A stretch of 14,099 bases of DNA. It comes from an uncultured Alphaproteobacteria bacterium. Its GTDB lineage: Bacteria; Pseudomonadota; Alphaproteobacteria; Rickettsiales; UBA1997. Shown one piece after another: positions 6,475-12,980 of the stretch (position 1 is its first letter; every line of letters starts with the position of its first letter). The position numbers were made by a program, and so were the translations under genes. The stretch spans positions 1-14,099 of the forward strand of contig CAIYMZ010000028.1 of assembly GCA_903927415.1 (NCBI GenBank), given 5' to 3'. The notes under the pieces were generated by a model. The model made no database searches and was not told the DNA's origin. It saw only the letters and a list, made by a program, of their open reading frames with translations.

Positions 6475-8340
6475 TCACTCATCCAACCGCAGCGCCGCCA
6501 AAAACGCACTCTGCGGAATCTCCACATTCCCAATTTCCCGCATTTTTTTCTTCCCCTTTTTCTGCTTATCCAAAAGTTTTCTCTTCCGCGAAATATCTCC
6601 GCCGTAGCATTTCGCAGTCACGTCTTTCCTCATCGCCGACACAGTTTCCCGTGACACAATTTTTCCACCAATCGCCGCTTGAATCGCAATCGCAAACATT
6701 TGCCGCGGAATTAATTCCTTCAATTTTGCACAAATTTTTCTGCCGCGAGATTCAGCGTGAGTTTTGTGAGTGATGAATGAAAGCGCGTCCACAGGCTCTC
6801 CGTTGACCATGATCGTCAGTTTTACCAGATTGCTTTCTTCGTAACCATCCATGCTCCAATCAAAACTGGCATAGCCGCGCGAGCAGGATTTTAGGCGGTC
6901 ATAGAAGTCGTAGACGATTTCGTTGAGGGGGAGTTTGTAGATCAGCATCGCGCGATTGCCGACGTAAGTGAGCTCTTTTTGAATGCCGCGTTTTTGGGTA
7001 CAAAGATCGAGCACGGCGCCGAGATATTCGTCGGGCGTCATAATCGTCGCCCTGATCCACGGCTCTTCCATTTTTTCGATTTTGACTGGGTCGGGCATTT
7101 CGGCGGGGCTGTGAATTTCGATCACATTCGCATTCTCGGAAGAATTGTCGGACTCCACTAGGGGGGAGCGAGTCGATGCGTCAGCGCCGCGATGGGGGGT
7201 GCGCAAATGAATCTTGTAGATCACCGACGGCGCGGTGGTGATGAGGTCAAGATCAAACTCTCGCTCCAATCTTTCCTGAATAATTTCAAGATGCAGAAGG
7301 CCGAGGAAGCCACAGCGGAAGCCGTATCCCAGCGCAGTGGAAGTTTCAGTTTCATATTCAAAAGAGGCGTCATTGAGGTGTAATTTTCCGAGTGAATCAC
7401 GAAATTTTTCAAAGTCGGAAGCATCGATCGGATAAATTCCGCAGAAGACGACAGGTTGATTTTGTTTGAATCCTGGGAGTGGCAAAGCTTTGTCATTGCT
7501 GGCTAAAACGATGGTGTCGCCAACTTTACAATCTGAAACTTGTTTGATTTGGGCGTTAATAAATCCGACTTCTCCGGCCTTTAAATCGTCGCAGAAAACT
7601 TTTTTCGGCGTGAAAAATCCGACGGAATCAACTTGGTAAACTGAGTTGGCGATCATCATTTTTATCTTCTGACCTTTTTTGATCGAGCCATCGATAACCC
7701 GCACCAGCACTATGACGCCGAGATATGGGTCGTACCAACTATCGATCAAAAGCGCTTTGAAATCGCCGTCAGGATTTCCTTTTGGAGCGGGTAATTTTTT
7801 TACCACCGCTTCGAGCGTTTCGTGAATTCCGATTCCAGTTTTTGCCGAAACTAAAATCGCTTCCGAAGCGTCAATTCCGATTACTTCTTCGATTTGTTTT
7901 CTGACCGATTCGGGGTCGGAAGCGGGCAAATCAATCTTGTTTAAAACCGGAACAATTTCGTGGTTGTTGTCGATCGCCTGATAAACATTGGCGAGGGTTT
8001 GCGCCTCGACGCCTTGCGTGGAATCGACCACTAAAATCGAGCCTTCGCAAGCCGCCAAACAGCGACTAACTTCATAGCCAAAATCGACGTGACCGGGAGT
8101 GTCCATCAAGTTGAGCATGTAGGTTTTACCGTCGTCAGCTTTGTAGGCGAGCCGCACGGTTTGTGCTTTAATCGTGATGCCGCGCTCTTTTTCGATATCC
8201 ATCGAATCAAGAATTTGCGACGTCATTTCGCGCTCCTCAATCGCTCCGCATTCTTGAATCAAGCGGTCGGAGAGAGTTGACTTGCCATGATCAATGTGAG
8301 CAACGATGGAGAAATTTCGGATGTTAGGAATGGAGGTCAT
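6475..8340 (-). CDS. lepA: Elongation factor 4 (LepA), ribosome-associated GTPase
   Basis: 621 aa; LepA is usually about 600. LepA is a translational GTPase resembling EF-G that acts on ribosomes. All GTPase motifs are present: AHIDHGKST (14-22), DTPGH (80-84, His84), NKID (134-137) and SAK (166-168). The EF-G-like domains follow, then the LepA-specific C-terminal domain with IPRQMFAIAIQAAIG, CYGGDISRKRKLL and KQKKGKKKM. About 22 residues at 382-403, between IYKIHLRT and VIEIHSPAEMP, are absent from LepA proteins I recall. They are encoded by a G-run-bearing repeat (7132-7197), so this looks like an in-frame insertion. Bases 6661-6847 recur at 1-187. The ATG at 8340 has no Shine-Dalgarno. The gene is 88 bases downstream of fic on the same strand. 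Confidence 0.97.
   Translation of the reverse strand: MTSIPNIRNFSIVAHIDHGKSTLSDRLIQECGAIEEREMTSQILDSMDIEKERGITIKAQTVRLAYKADDGKTYMLNLMDTPGHVDFGYEVSRCLAACEGSILVVDSTQGVEAQTLANVYQAIDNNHEIVPVLNKIDLPASDPESVRKQIEEVIGIDASEAILVSAKTGIGIHETLEAVVKKLPAPKGNPDGDFKALLIDSWYDPYLGVIVLVRVIDGSIKKGQKIKMMIANSVYQVDSVGFFTPKKVFCDDLKAGEVGFINAQIKQVSDCKVGDTIVLASNDKALPLPGFKQNQPVVFCGIYPIDASDFEKFRDSLGKLHLNDASFEYETETSTALGYGFRCGFLGLLHLEIIQERLEREFDLDLITTAPSVIYKIHLRTPHRGADASTRSPLVESDNSSENANVIEIHSPAEMPDPVKIEKMEEPWIRATIMTPDEYLGAVLDLCTQKRGIQKELTYVGNRAMLIYKLPLNEIVYDFYDRLKSCSRGYASFDWSMDGYEESNLVKLTIMVNGEPVDALSFITHKTHAESRGRKICAKLKELIPRQMFAIAIQAAIGGKIVSRETVSAMRKDVTAKCYGGDISRKRKLLDKQKKGKKKMREIGNVEIPQSAFLAALRLDE
6661..6847 (-). repeat. 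Direct repeat shared with window positions 1-187
   Basis: This part of lepA is repeated at 1-187 in the same orientation, offset by 6660 bases, with 10 mismatches. Positions 5-141 of the copy are identical to it (137 bases); eight mismatches fall in 142-173 and two at positions 1 and 4. Confidence 0.92.
7132..7203. repeat. G-run-bearing repeat inserted in frame in lepA
   Basis: A GC-rich block in an otherwise AT-rich gene. On the plus strand it has two GGGGGG runs (7161-7166, 7194-7199) and GACTC/GAGTC inverted ends (7151-7155, 7170-7174). It encodes the extra PHRGADASTRSPLVESDN segment of LepA. It resembles the CCCCCC-type dispersed repeats known from alphaproteobacterial genomes; that resemblance is from memory, not a search. 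Confidence 0.6.
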
Positions 8341-8378
8341 TTGTTTGAATTAATTTTTATGTTTGTGTTGAGTGAAGG

Positions 8379-8420
8379 ATGGCGCGCATTCGCGAGCGGA
8401 TGTCCAGCTGGAGGTGTCCA
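8379..8420. repeat. GC-rich repeat-like block between fic and lepA
   Basis: A GC-rich stretch in the 88-base gap. It contains CGCG-CATT-CGCG and the perfect 10-base palindrome TCCAGCTGGA (8403-8412), flanked by GGATG and GGTGTCC. The composition contrast suggests another small dispersed element. It lies just upstream of lepA, so it could affect lepA expression. Confidence 0.4.
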
Positions 8421-8428
8421 TTTACTTA

Positions 8429-9409
8429 TCATAAACCCTCCTTGATTTCAGTTAGTGTCATCCTCTTTTCTTTCATCTCCTGAATTTTTTTTACTTTCTC
8501 TGCCATCCCTGTATCATACATTTGATATCCTGATTCGGTCATTTCGGCTACTTGCAATAAACCTTCTTTTGTCCAATGACGAATTGTTGAAGTGGTTTGT
8601 TTTGTGAGCTTTGCGAGTTCCCCGATTTTTAGAAGTTTTTCATTTATCGTTTCCGCATTTTCACCATTTATAGCTTTTAGATAAATATTTAGCGAACGAT
8701 CGACAGCTGCTGTGATTAATTTAAAATAATCATTTTTTGAATCACCTTCTCCATTAACCAACTGCGGTTTTTCTAAAGATTTAATGTAAGCCAAGCGATC
8801 GTTTTTGCGGATGATTGCTGGTGGAAATCCTCTCATCATCAAAATCATATTCATCAAAAGACGCGCAGTTCGGCCATTGCCATCAACAAAAGGGTGAATT
8901 GTAACTAGGCGATAATGAGCTTCGGCAGCTAGTTCGACAGCATGAAGTTTAGTTTCTTTTTTTAACCATGAAAAAAATTCATCCATCAAGTCCTGGACTT
9001 TTTTTGGATTGGGCAAAACAACTGCAGAACCGGAAATACGAACTGGAACACGACGATAGAGACCGGCATCTTCTTTGTTGATTCCACTCAAAATAATTTC
9101 GTGAATCTTTAGGACGTCTTTTTCTTTTAGTTCGTTTGGTTTGCGCTTGATTTGCTCTTTGACGAAATCGAGAGCAGCAGCGGTGTTTGTTGCTTCAAGA
9201 TGTTCGGTTATGGATTTGCCACCGATTGTTAAACCTTTTTCTACAACCATTGCGGTTTCGGCACGTGTCAAAGTATTCCCTTCAATGGCGTTGCTGGTGT
9301 AGGTGAGTTCGATTCTGAACCATTCTTCAAGATTCTTTACCAGAGCAGTGTCAAAAGGTCTGTGTTTATCTAATATTTTCTTTTTTTCAGTTAGTTTTTT
9401 GTAATCCAT
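8429..9409 (-). CDS. Fic-domain AMP-transferase fused to a MerR-type DNA-binding domain
   Basis: 326 aa. Fic enzymes transfer AMP (or related groups) from a nucleotide to hydroxyl side chains of target proteins. The catalytic motif HPFVDGNGRTAR is complete: His172, Asp176, Arg180 and Arg183. An N-terminal inhibitory helix of the class II type is present as SNAIEG (39-44, Glu43). Residues about 260-325 form a MerR-like domain: KIGELAKLTKQTTSTIRHWTKEG in outline, GLL, GYQMYD, then a helix ending in LTEI. Tyr is replaced by Trp in the usual IRYYE position. The ATG at 9409 has AAGG about 6 bases upstream. A sigma70-type promoter and two copies of a decamer that could be its operator lie just upstream, suggesting autoregulation. 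The target protein is unknown. Confidence 0.93.
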   Translation of the reverse strand: MDYKKLTEKKKILDKHRPFDTALVKNLEEWFRIELTYTSNAIEGNTLTRAETAMVVEKGLTIGGKSITEHLEATNTAAALDFVKEQIKRKPNELKEKDVLKIHEIILSGINKEDAGLYRRVPVRISGSAVVLPNPKKVQDLMDEFFSWLKKETKLHAVELAAEAHYRLVTIHPFVDGNGRTARLLMNMILMMRGFPPAIIRKNDRLAYIKSLEKPQLVNGEGDSKNDYFKLITAAVDRSLNIYLKAINGENAETINEKLLKIGELAKLTKQTTSTIRHWTKEGLLQVAEMTESGYQMYDTGMAEKVKKIQEMKEKRMTLTEIKEGL

Positions 9410-9414
9410 TTTTT

Positions 9415-9464
9415 ACCTTACAGTTTTTAAGATTCATAAACCATGAAGTATAACCTTACGGTTT
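9415..9464 (-). promoter_or_regulatory. Two direct copies of a candidate operator upstream of fic
   Basis: On the minus strand AAAC(C/T)GTAAGGT occurs at 9453-9464 and 9415-9426, 38 bases apart in the same orientation. The first lies between -35 and -10; the second overlaps the Shine-Dalgarno AAGG. Binding there by the MerR-like domain of Fic would couple protein level to transcription. Spacing and placement support this; no direct evidence exists. Confidence 0.5.
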
Positions 9465-9475
9465 GCAAGAGGCAA
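9447..9475 (-). promoter_or_regulatory. Sigma70-type promoter of fic
   Basis: On the minus strand the -35 element TTGCCT (9470-9475) and the -10 element TATACT (9447-9452) are exactly 17 bases apart. Transcription would start near 9440, leaving a leader of about 30 bases before the fic ATG. The spacer contains one copy of the candidate operator. Confidence 0.7.
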
Positions 9476-9672
9476 ATTTTAGCTTTTTAACTGTAGGATT
9501 AGGCAGGAACCAGGTATTTGGTGGTTTGGAATGGTTAATGAATTTAAAGACACGCTCTAGGAGTTTAAAAGGCTCACGAGCCCACCAAAATTCTTGGTTG
9601 AAGGCATTAATTTTTTTGGATTTGCTCGAAAATATTGATGTGCATGGTGACTCCGTTATTTGGGTTTAAGAA
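9476..9672. other. Intergenic stretch with a start-less open frame, no assigned gene
   Basis: The 321 bases between fic and hisS hold the fic promoter and operators, this stretch, and the hisS heptamer array. On the minus strand 9456-9665 is open for 69 codons. It reads protein-like text such as NAFNQEFWWAREPF and INHSKPPNTWFLPNP but has no ATG, GTG or TTG, and it overlaps the fic promoter. It may be a gene remnant or part of an untranslated RNA. A 68-codon plus-strand frame here starts only at a TTG and looks spurious. Confidence 0.3.
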
Positions 9673-9711
9673 TTAGGATTTAGGGTTTAAGTTTTAAATC
9701 CTAAATCCTAA
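9673..9711 (+). repeat. Heptamer-derived hairpin upstream of hisS
   Basis: TTAGGATTTAGGGTTTAA (9673-9690), loop GTT, and TTAAATCCTAAATCCTAA (9694-9711) form an 18-bp stem with a single G-T wobble. The left arm is an inverted version of the heptamer repeat that makes up the right arm. Confidence 0.8.
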
Positions 9712-9730
9712 ATCCTAAATCCTAAATTTA
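9696..9730 (+). repeat. Tandem heptamer array abutting the hisS start
   Basis: AAATCCT occurs four times in a row (9696-9723), then a degenerate AAATTTA (9724-9730), and the hisS ATG follows at once. It leaves no Shine-Dalgarno. It resembles short tandemly repeated heptanucleotide elements known from some bacteria. Confidence 0.88.
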
Positions 9731-10984
9731 ATGTCAGATCACAAACTCCAACCCGTTCGAGGCACGAAAGACCTGTTCGGGGACGAAATTAAAATTTTTA
9801 ATCACATCATTTCTATCGCCAAAAAAAAGGGAGAATTTTTTGGGTTTGAAGAATTGCAAACACCAATTTTTGAATTTAGCGAAGTGTTTGAACGCAATCT
9901 GGGCGAGGATTCGGACATCATTGCCAAAGAGGTTTACAAATTTTCTGATCGCTCGGAAAATTTTTTAACGCTGCGTCCAGAATTTACAGCTGGCGTGGTT
10001 CGCGCTTTGATTTCCAATGGTGAATTGCAGCAAATTTTACCGCGGAAATTTTTTTCTTACGGACCAATTTTTCGTTACGATCGTCCGCAAAAAGGTCGTC
10101 AGCGTCAGTTCAATCAAATTAATTTTGAGATTTTTGGCGAAGAAAATTTTTTCTGCGACGTTGATTTGATCTTGCTTGCAGCCGCTGCGCTGAAGGATTT
10201 GGGGGTTTTAGAAAAAACTACGCTTGAAATAAATTCGCTTGGTTGCGCTGAAACGAAAAAAAATTATGAAGCAGCGCTGACTGAATATTTTACCAAATTT
10301 AAAAATGATTTATCGGCTGATTCCAAAATCCGTTTGGGGAAAAATCCGCTGCGCATCCTTGATTCTAAAGAGTTCGCAGACATCGAGCTTTTGAGTGACG
10401 CGCCAGAAATTTCTAATTTTTTTTCCGACGAAGCGAAGTCGCGATTTGATTCTGTGTTAAATTTGCTCGCTAAATTCGGCGTCAAAAACCGCGTCAATCA
10501 ACGTTTGGTGCGTGGTTTAGATTATTACACCTCGACAGTTTTTGAATTTACGATGAGTCACGAAGGCGCACAGAACGCGGTGCTGGCTGGAGGTCGTTAC
10601 GATAATCTGGTTGAAAAAATGAGCGGCAAAAAAATGCCGGCGATTGGTTTTGCTGCTGGCGTTGAAAGGCTGATGTTGTTGGCAAAATTGGAGCCACAAA
10701 AATCGCGTCCGATTGCAGTGAATTACATTTCAGAAAATGAAAAAGTTTACGCTTTCGAAATCGCGCAAAAATTACGTAACAGCGGCTTCACCGTCGAATT
10801 TATTTTCGACGGCAATTTCAAAAAACAAATGAAACGCGCCTCACAAAACAACTCGCGCTTCGTCGTAATTGTTGGTGAAGATGAAATGAAAAATGGCGAA
10901 GTTAGTGTCAAAGATTTTGATCACTCAACGGAACAAAAAGTTAAGCGCGAACTGCTTGGGCATTATCTTGAAGGGAAAATTTAA
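9731..10984 (+). CDS. hisS: Histidyl-tRNA synthetase
   Basis: 417 aa, the normal length for bacterial HisRS, a class II synthetase that charges tRNA-His with histidine. Landmarks in order: PVRGTKDL (8-15) and the motif 1 region TPIFEFSEVFERNLGEDSD in outline (44-62); TLRPEFTAGVVRA (80-92); motif 2 FRYDRPQKGRQRQF (114-127) with Arg115; the histidine-binding LVRGLDYYT (259-267); AVLAGGRYDNL (283-293); and motif 3 GFAAGVERLM (306-315) with Arg313. The C-terminal anticodon-binding domain (about 325-417) is complete. The ATG at 9731 directly follows a heptamer array and has no Shine-Dalgarno. The conserved N-terminus makes this start right even so. ccmC begins two bases after the stop, so the two are probably cotranscribed. 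Confidence 0.97.
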   Translation: MSDHKLQPVRGTKDLFGDEIKIFNHIISIAKKKGEFFGFEELQTPIFEFSEVFERNLGEDSDIIAKEVYKFSDRSENFLTLRPEFTAGVVRALISNGELQQILPRKFFSYGPIFRYDRPQKGRQRQFNQINFEIFGEENFFCDVDLILLAAAALKDLGVLEKTTLEINSLGCAETKKNYEAALTEYFTKFKNDLSADSKIRLGKNPLRILDSKEFADIELLSDAPEISNFFSDEAKSRFDSVLNLLAKFGVKNRVNQRLVRGLDYYTSTVFEFTMSHEGAQNAVLAGGRYDNLVEKMSGKKMPAIGFAAGVERLMLLAKLEPQKSRPIAVNYISENEKVYAFEIAQKLRNSGFTVEFIFDGNFKKQMKRASQNNSRFVVIVGEDEMKNGEVSVKDFDHSTEQKVKRELLGHYLEGKI

Positions 10985-10986
10985 AA

Positions 10987-11697
10987 ATGATTAAACAACT
11001 TTTTAAACTCCAAAACTTCGAAAAAAATTTTTGCTTTTTTGCACCCTTCTCGCTCGCATGTTTTTTAATTCTTTTATCCCTAGCAATTCCGACAATCATC
11101 AACTCTCCCGCAGATTATCAACAGGGCAATGCGGTGAAGATTATGTATGTTCACGTGCCGGCAGCGTGGATGGCGCTGCTGATTTACACGCTGATTGCGG
11201 TGTTTAATCTCTCGGGATTTATTTGGAAAAATCCGTTTTTTTATTTGATCGCAAAATCAATCGCGCTGATTGGATGCACTTTTACTTTCATCACTCTCGT
11301 CACTGGCAGTCTTTGGGGCAAGCCAATCTGGGGCGCTTGGTGGGTCTTCGATGCGCGCCTCACTTCAGTGCTAATTTTATTTTTTCTTTACCTTGGCTAC
11401 ATGATTTTACTCGACTCTTTCGACGATAAATCGAAAGGCGAAAGAATCGCTGCTATCATCTCCATCGTTGGTTTCATCAATGTTCCAATCATCAAATTTT
11501 CGGTAGAATATTGGAACAGCTTGCATCAGCCAGCCAGCATCATGCGCAGCGGCGGCATCGCCATCGATCCCGCAATGCTCAAACCTTTGCTGCTGATGTT
11601 CGGCGTTTATTTTTCTTACTTCGTTTTTCTTTCTTTGCTCCGTGTGCGAAGCGAAATTTTTTTAAAAAAGTCGCAAAGCCTAAGTCATAAATCGTAA
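10987..11697 (+). CDS. ccmC: Heme exporter permease CcmC (cytochrome c maturation)
   Basis: 236-aa inner-membrane protein with about six hydrophobic segments (around 18-38, 56-78, 84-106, 126-142, 155-172, 198-217). CcmC belongs to the heme-handling protein family and delivers heme to CcmE during cytochrome c assembly. The tryptophan-rich periplasmic signature SLWGKPIWGAWWVFDARLTS (108-127) is present, with Phe121 where Trp is common, and the two flanking heme-ligand histidines are likely His56 in YVHVPAAW and His180 in NSLHQPAS. It starts two bases after hisS. No other ccm gene is in the window; scattered ccm genes are known from Rickettsiales-like genomes. The last residues (SLSHKS) are encoded by DNA in phase with the downstream heptamer array, so the original C-terminus may have been altered. 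Confidence 0.93.
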   Translation: MIKQLFKLQNFEKNFCFFAPFSLACFLILLSLAIPTIINSPADYQQGNAVKIMYVHVPAAWMALLIYTLIAVFNLSGFIWKNPFFYLIAKSIALIGCTFTFITLVTGSLWGKPIWGAWWVFDARLTSVLILFFLYLGYMILLDSFDDKSKGERIAAIISIVGFINVPIIKFSVEYWNSLHQPASIMRSGGIAIDPAMLKPLLLMFGVYFSYFVFLSLLRVRSEIFLKKSQSLSHKS

Positions 11698-11710
11698 GTC
11701 ACCCAAGACT

Positions 11711-11759
11711 ACGCCTTACGCCTACCGCCTAACGCCTACCGCCTAACGCCTACCGCCTA
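11711..11759 (+). repeat. Tandem heptamer array upstream of fdxA
   Basis: Seven units in a row: ACGCCTT, then ACGCCTA alternating with CCGCCTA three times. Weaker units in exactly the same phase extend back to 11676 (AAGCCTA, AGTCATA, AATCGTA), covering the 3' end of ccmC. The array ends 6 bases before the fdxA ATG and leaves no Shine-Dalgarno. Confidence 0.9.
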
Positions 11760-11765
11760 ATTTTT

Positions 11766-12107
11766 ATGACCTACGTCGTCACCGATAATTGCGTAAAATG
11801 TAAATATACCGACTGCGTTTCTGTCTGTCCTGTCGATTGTTTTTACGAAGGCGAAAACATGCTGGTGATTGATCCTGACGGCTGCATCGATTGCGGCGTT
11901 TGTGTGCCTGAATGCCCAGCCGAAGCGATCTCGCCCGAAGCGCCAGATTTAGTGAAGTGGGTCGAAATCAATCGCGAATTTTCCAAAAAATGGCCTGTGA
12001 TTACGAAGAAAAAAGATCATCCTTCCGATGCCAAAGATTTCGATGGAATCAAAAATAAATTCGAAAATTTCTTCGATCCGCGTCCAGCAAAACAATCCGA
12101 AAAATAA
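11766..12107 (+). CDS. fdxA: Seven-iron ferredoxin FdxA ([3Fe-4S][4Fe-4S])
   Basis: 113-aa soluble electron carrier of the Azotobacter FdI type common in proteobacteria. The cysteine pattern is complete: Cys9, Cys17 and Cys50 for the [3Fe-4S] cluster and Cys21, Cys40, Cys43 and Cys46 for the [4Fe-4S] cluster, with the family's extra Cys12 and Cys25. The MTYVVTDNC start and the YEGENMLVIDPD linker between the cluster-binding halves are typical, as is the C-terminal helical tail after about 60. The ATG at 11766 follows a heptamer array without a Shine-Dalgarno. The HAD phosphatase ATG lies 7 bases after the stop, suggesting one transcript. Its redox partner cannot be inferred here. Confidence 0.96.
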   Translation: MTYVVTDNCVKCKYTDCVSVCPVDCFYEGENMLVIDPDGCIDCGVCVPECPAEAISPEAPDLVKWVEINREFSKKWPVITKKKDHPSDAKDFDGIKNKFENFFDPRPAKQSEK

Positions 12108-12114
12108 ATTTAAA

Positions 12115-12834
12115 ATGACTGACCTCACAAAAAACCGCGAAGCATTTTTACGCTTACCAAAACCGAAAGCGGTGATTTTTGATTGGGATAATACCTTGGT
12201 TGACACTTGGCCGCTGATTCAAACTGCGATCGACAAAACCATGGTGGAGATGGATCGCGAGCCTTGGGGCTTGGAAAAAGTCCGCAACAATGTTCACAAA
12301 TCGATGCGTGAATCTTTTCCGGAAATTTTTGGAAATGATTGGCAGAAGGCTGGCGAAATTTACAAGAGCACTTATCGCGCGATTCATCTCGATCAAATTC
12401 AACTTCTTTCCGGAGCTTTAAATCTCATCAACAAATTGGAAGAGCGCGGCGTTTTACAATTCATCGTCAGCAATAAAATTGGCGCAACTTTGCGCAAAGA
12501 AGCAGCGAAAATTGGAATTGATAAAAAGTTTTTCGCGTTGATTGGAGCAACTGATGCGAATGCTGATAAGCCAAGCAGAGAGCCGGTTGATCTCGCATTG
12601 ATGGGATCGGATTTAGATCCAAAAAAAGATGAGATTTGGTTTATTGGGGATACGATTACTGATGTGGAATGCGCTTATAATTCCGGGTGTCGTCCGATAG
12701 CTTATTGCCATTCGGAGATTGGAGTTTCAAACACAATTCCAATAAAATTATTGCAAGAAGGAAAAAATGGCATGGGTGCATTGCCGATTTATTTTAATCA
12801 TCATGACCTGACGAACTATATCCAATCAAGTTGA
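12115..12834 (+). CDS. HAD-superfamily phosphatase (phosphoglycolate phosphatase-like)
   Basis: 239 aa from the ATG at 12115. An upstream in-frame ATG at 12028 would overlap fdxA by 80 bases and add unconserved residues, so it is rejected. The HAD motifs are complete: motif I FDWDNTLVDTW (22-32) with nucleophile Asp23 and acid Asp25, motif II FIVSNK with Ser119, motif III Lys152 in NADKPSREP, and motif IV IGDTITDVECA with Asp179 and Asp183. The helical cap between about 35 and 100 is the small subclass I type. Members hydrolyse small phosphoesters such as phosphoglycolate; the actual substrate here is unknown. It lies 7 bases after fdxA and ends just before a large inverted repeat that may terminate the transcript. 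Confidence 0.9.
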   Translation: MTDLTKNREAFLRLPKPKAVIFDWDNTLVDTWPLIQTAIDKTMVEMDREPWGLEKVRNNVHKSMRESFPEIFGNDWQKAGEIYKSTYRAIHLDQIQLLSGALNLINKLEERGVLQFIVSNKIGATLRKEAAKIGIDKKFFALIGATDANADKPSREPVDLALMGSDLDPKKDEIWFIGDTITDVECAYNSGCRPIAYCHSEIGVSNTIPIKLLQEGKNGMGALPIYFNHHDLTNYIQSS

Positions 12835-12838
12835 AGAC

Positions 12839-12945
12839 ACCGATTTCCTTTTCAGCTTTCTGGCCCCCGAGAGCAAGTGCGGGGTGACAACTCATATTCA
12901 GTGTCACCCCGCACTTGTTGCGGGGTCCAGTTGTAAAAGATCGGT
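12839..12945. terminator. Long imperfect inverted repeat between convergent genes, likely bidirectional terminator
   Basis: Perfect 16-bp arms CAAGTGCGGGGTGACA (12874-12889) and TGTCACCCCGCACTTG (12902-12917) flank a 12-base loop. The pairing extends outward imperfectly through CTGG.CCCCG (12860 on) and its partner ending in CCAG at 12930, to ACCGAT/ATCGGT at 12839-12844 and 12940-12945. TTTTTT follows at 12945-12950. It sits between the convergent HAD gene and the last gene, and its core looks like a dispersed GC-rich repeat. Confidence 0.65.
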
Positions 12946-12980
12946 TTTTTGAATCAGTTTGGGTATATCTTGAGCATTAA

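Noticed and set aside
9463..9669. 68-codon plus-strand frame before hisS
   Set aside because: It starts at a TTG inside the fic promoter, has no ribosome-binding site, and its product shows no recognisable features.
9696..9723. Telomere-like CCTAAA heptamers suggesting eukaryotic sequence
   Set aside because: The unit AAATCCT is not the plant CCCTAAA telomere unit, there are only four copies, and it abuts a bacterial hisS.
12028..12114. Upstream in-frame start for the HAD phosphatase
   Set aside because: It would overlap fdxA by 80 bases and add 29 residues with no HAD similarity; the ATG at 12115 fits the family start.
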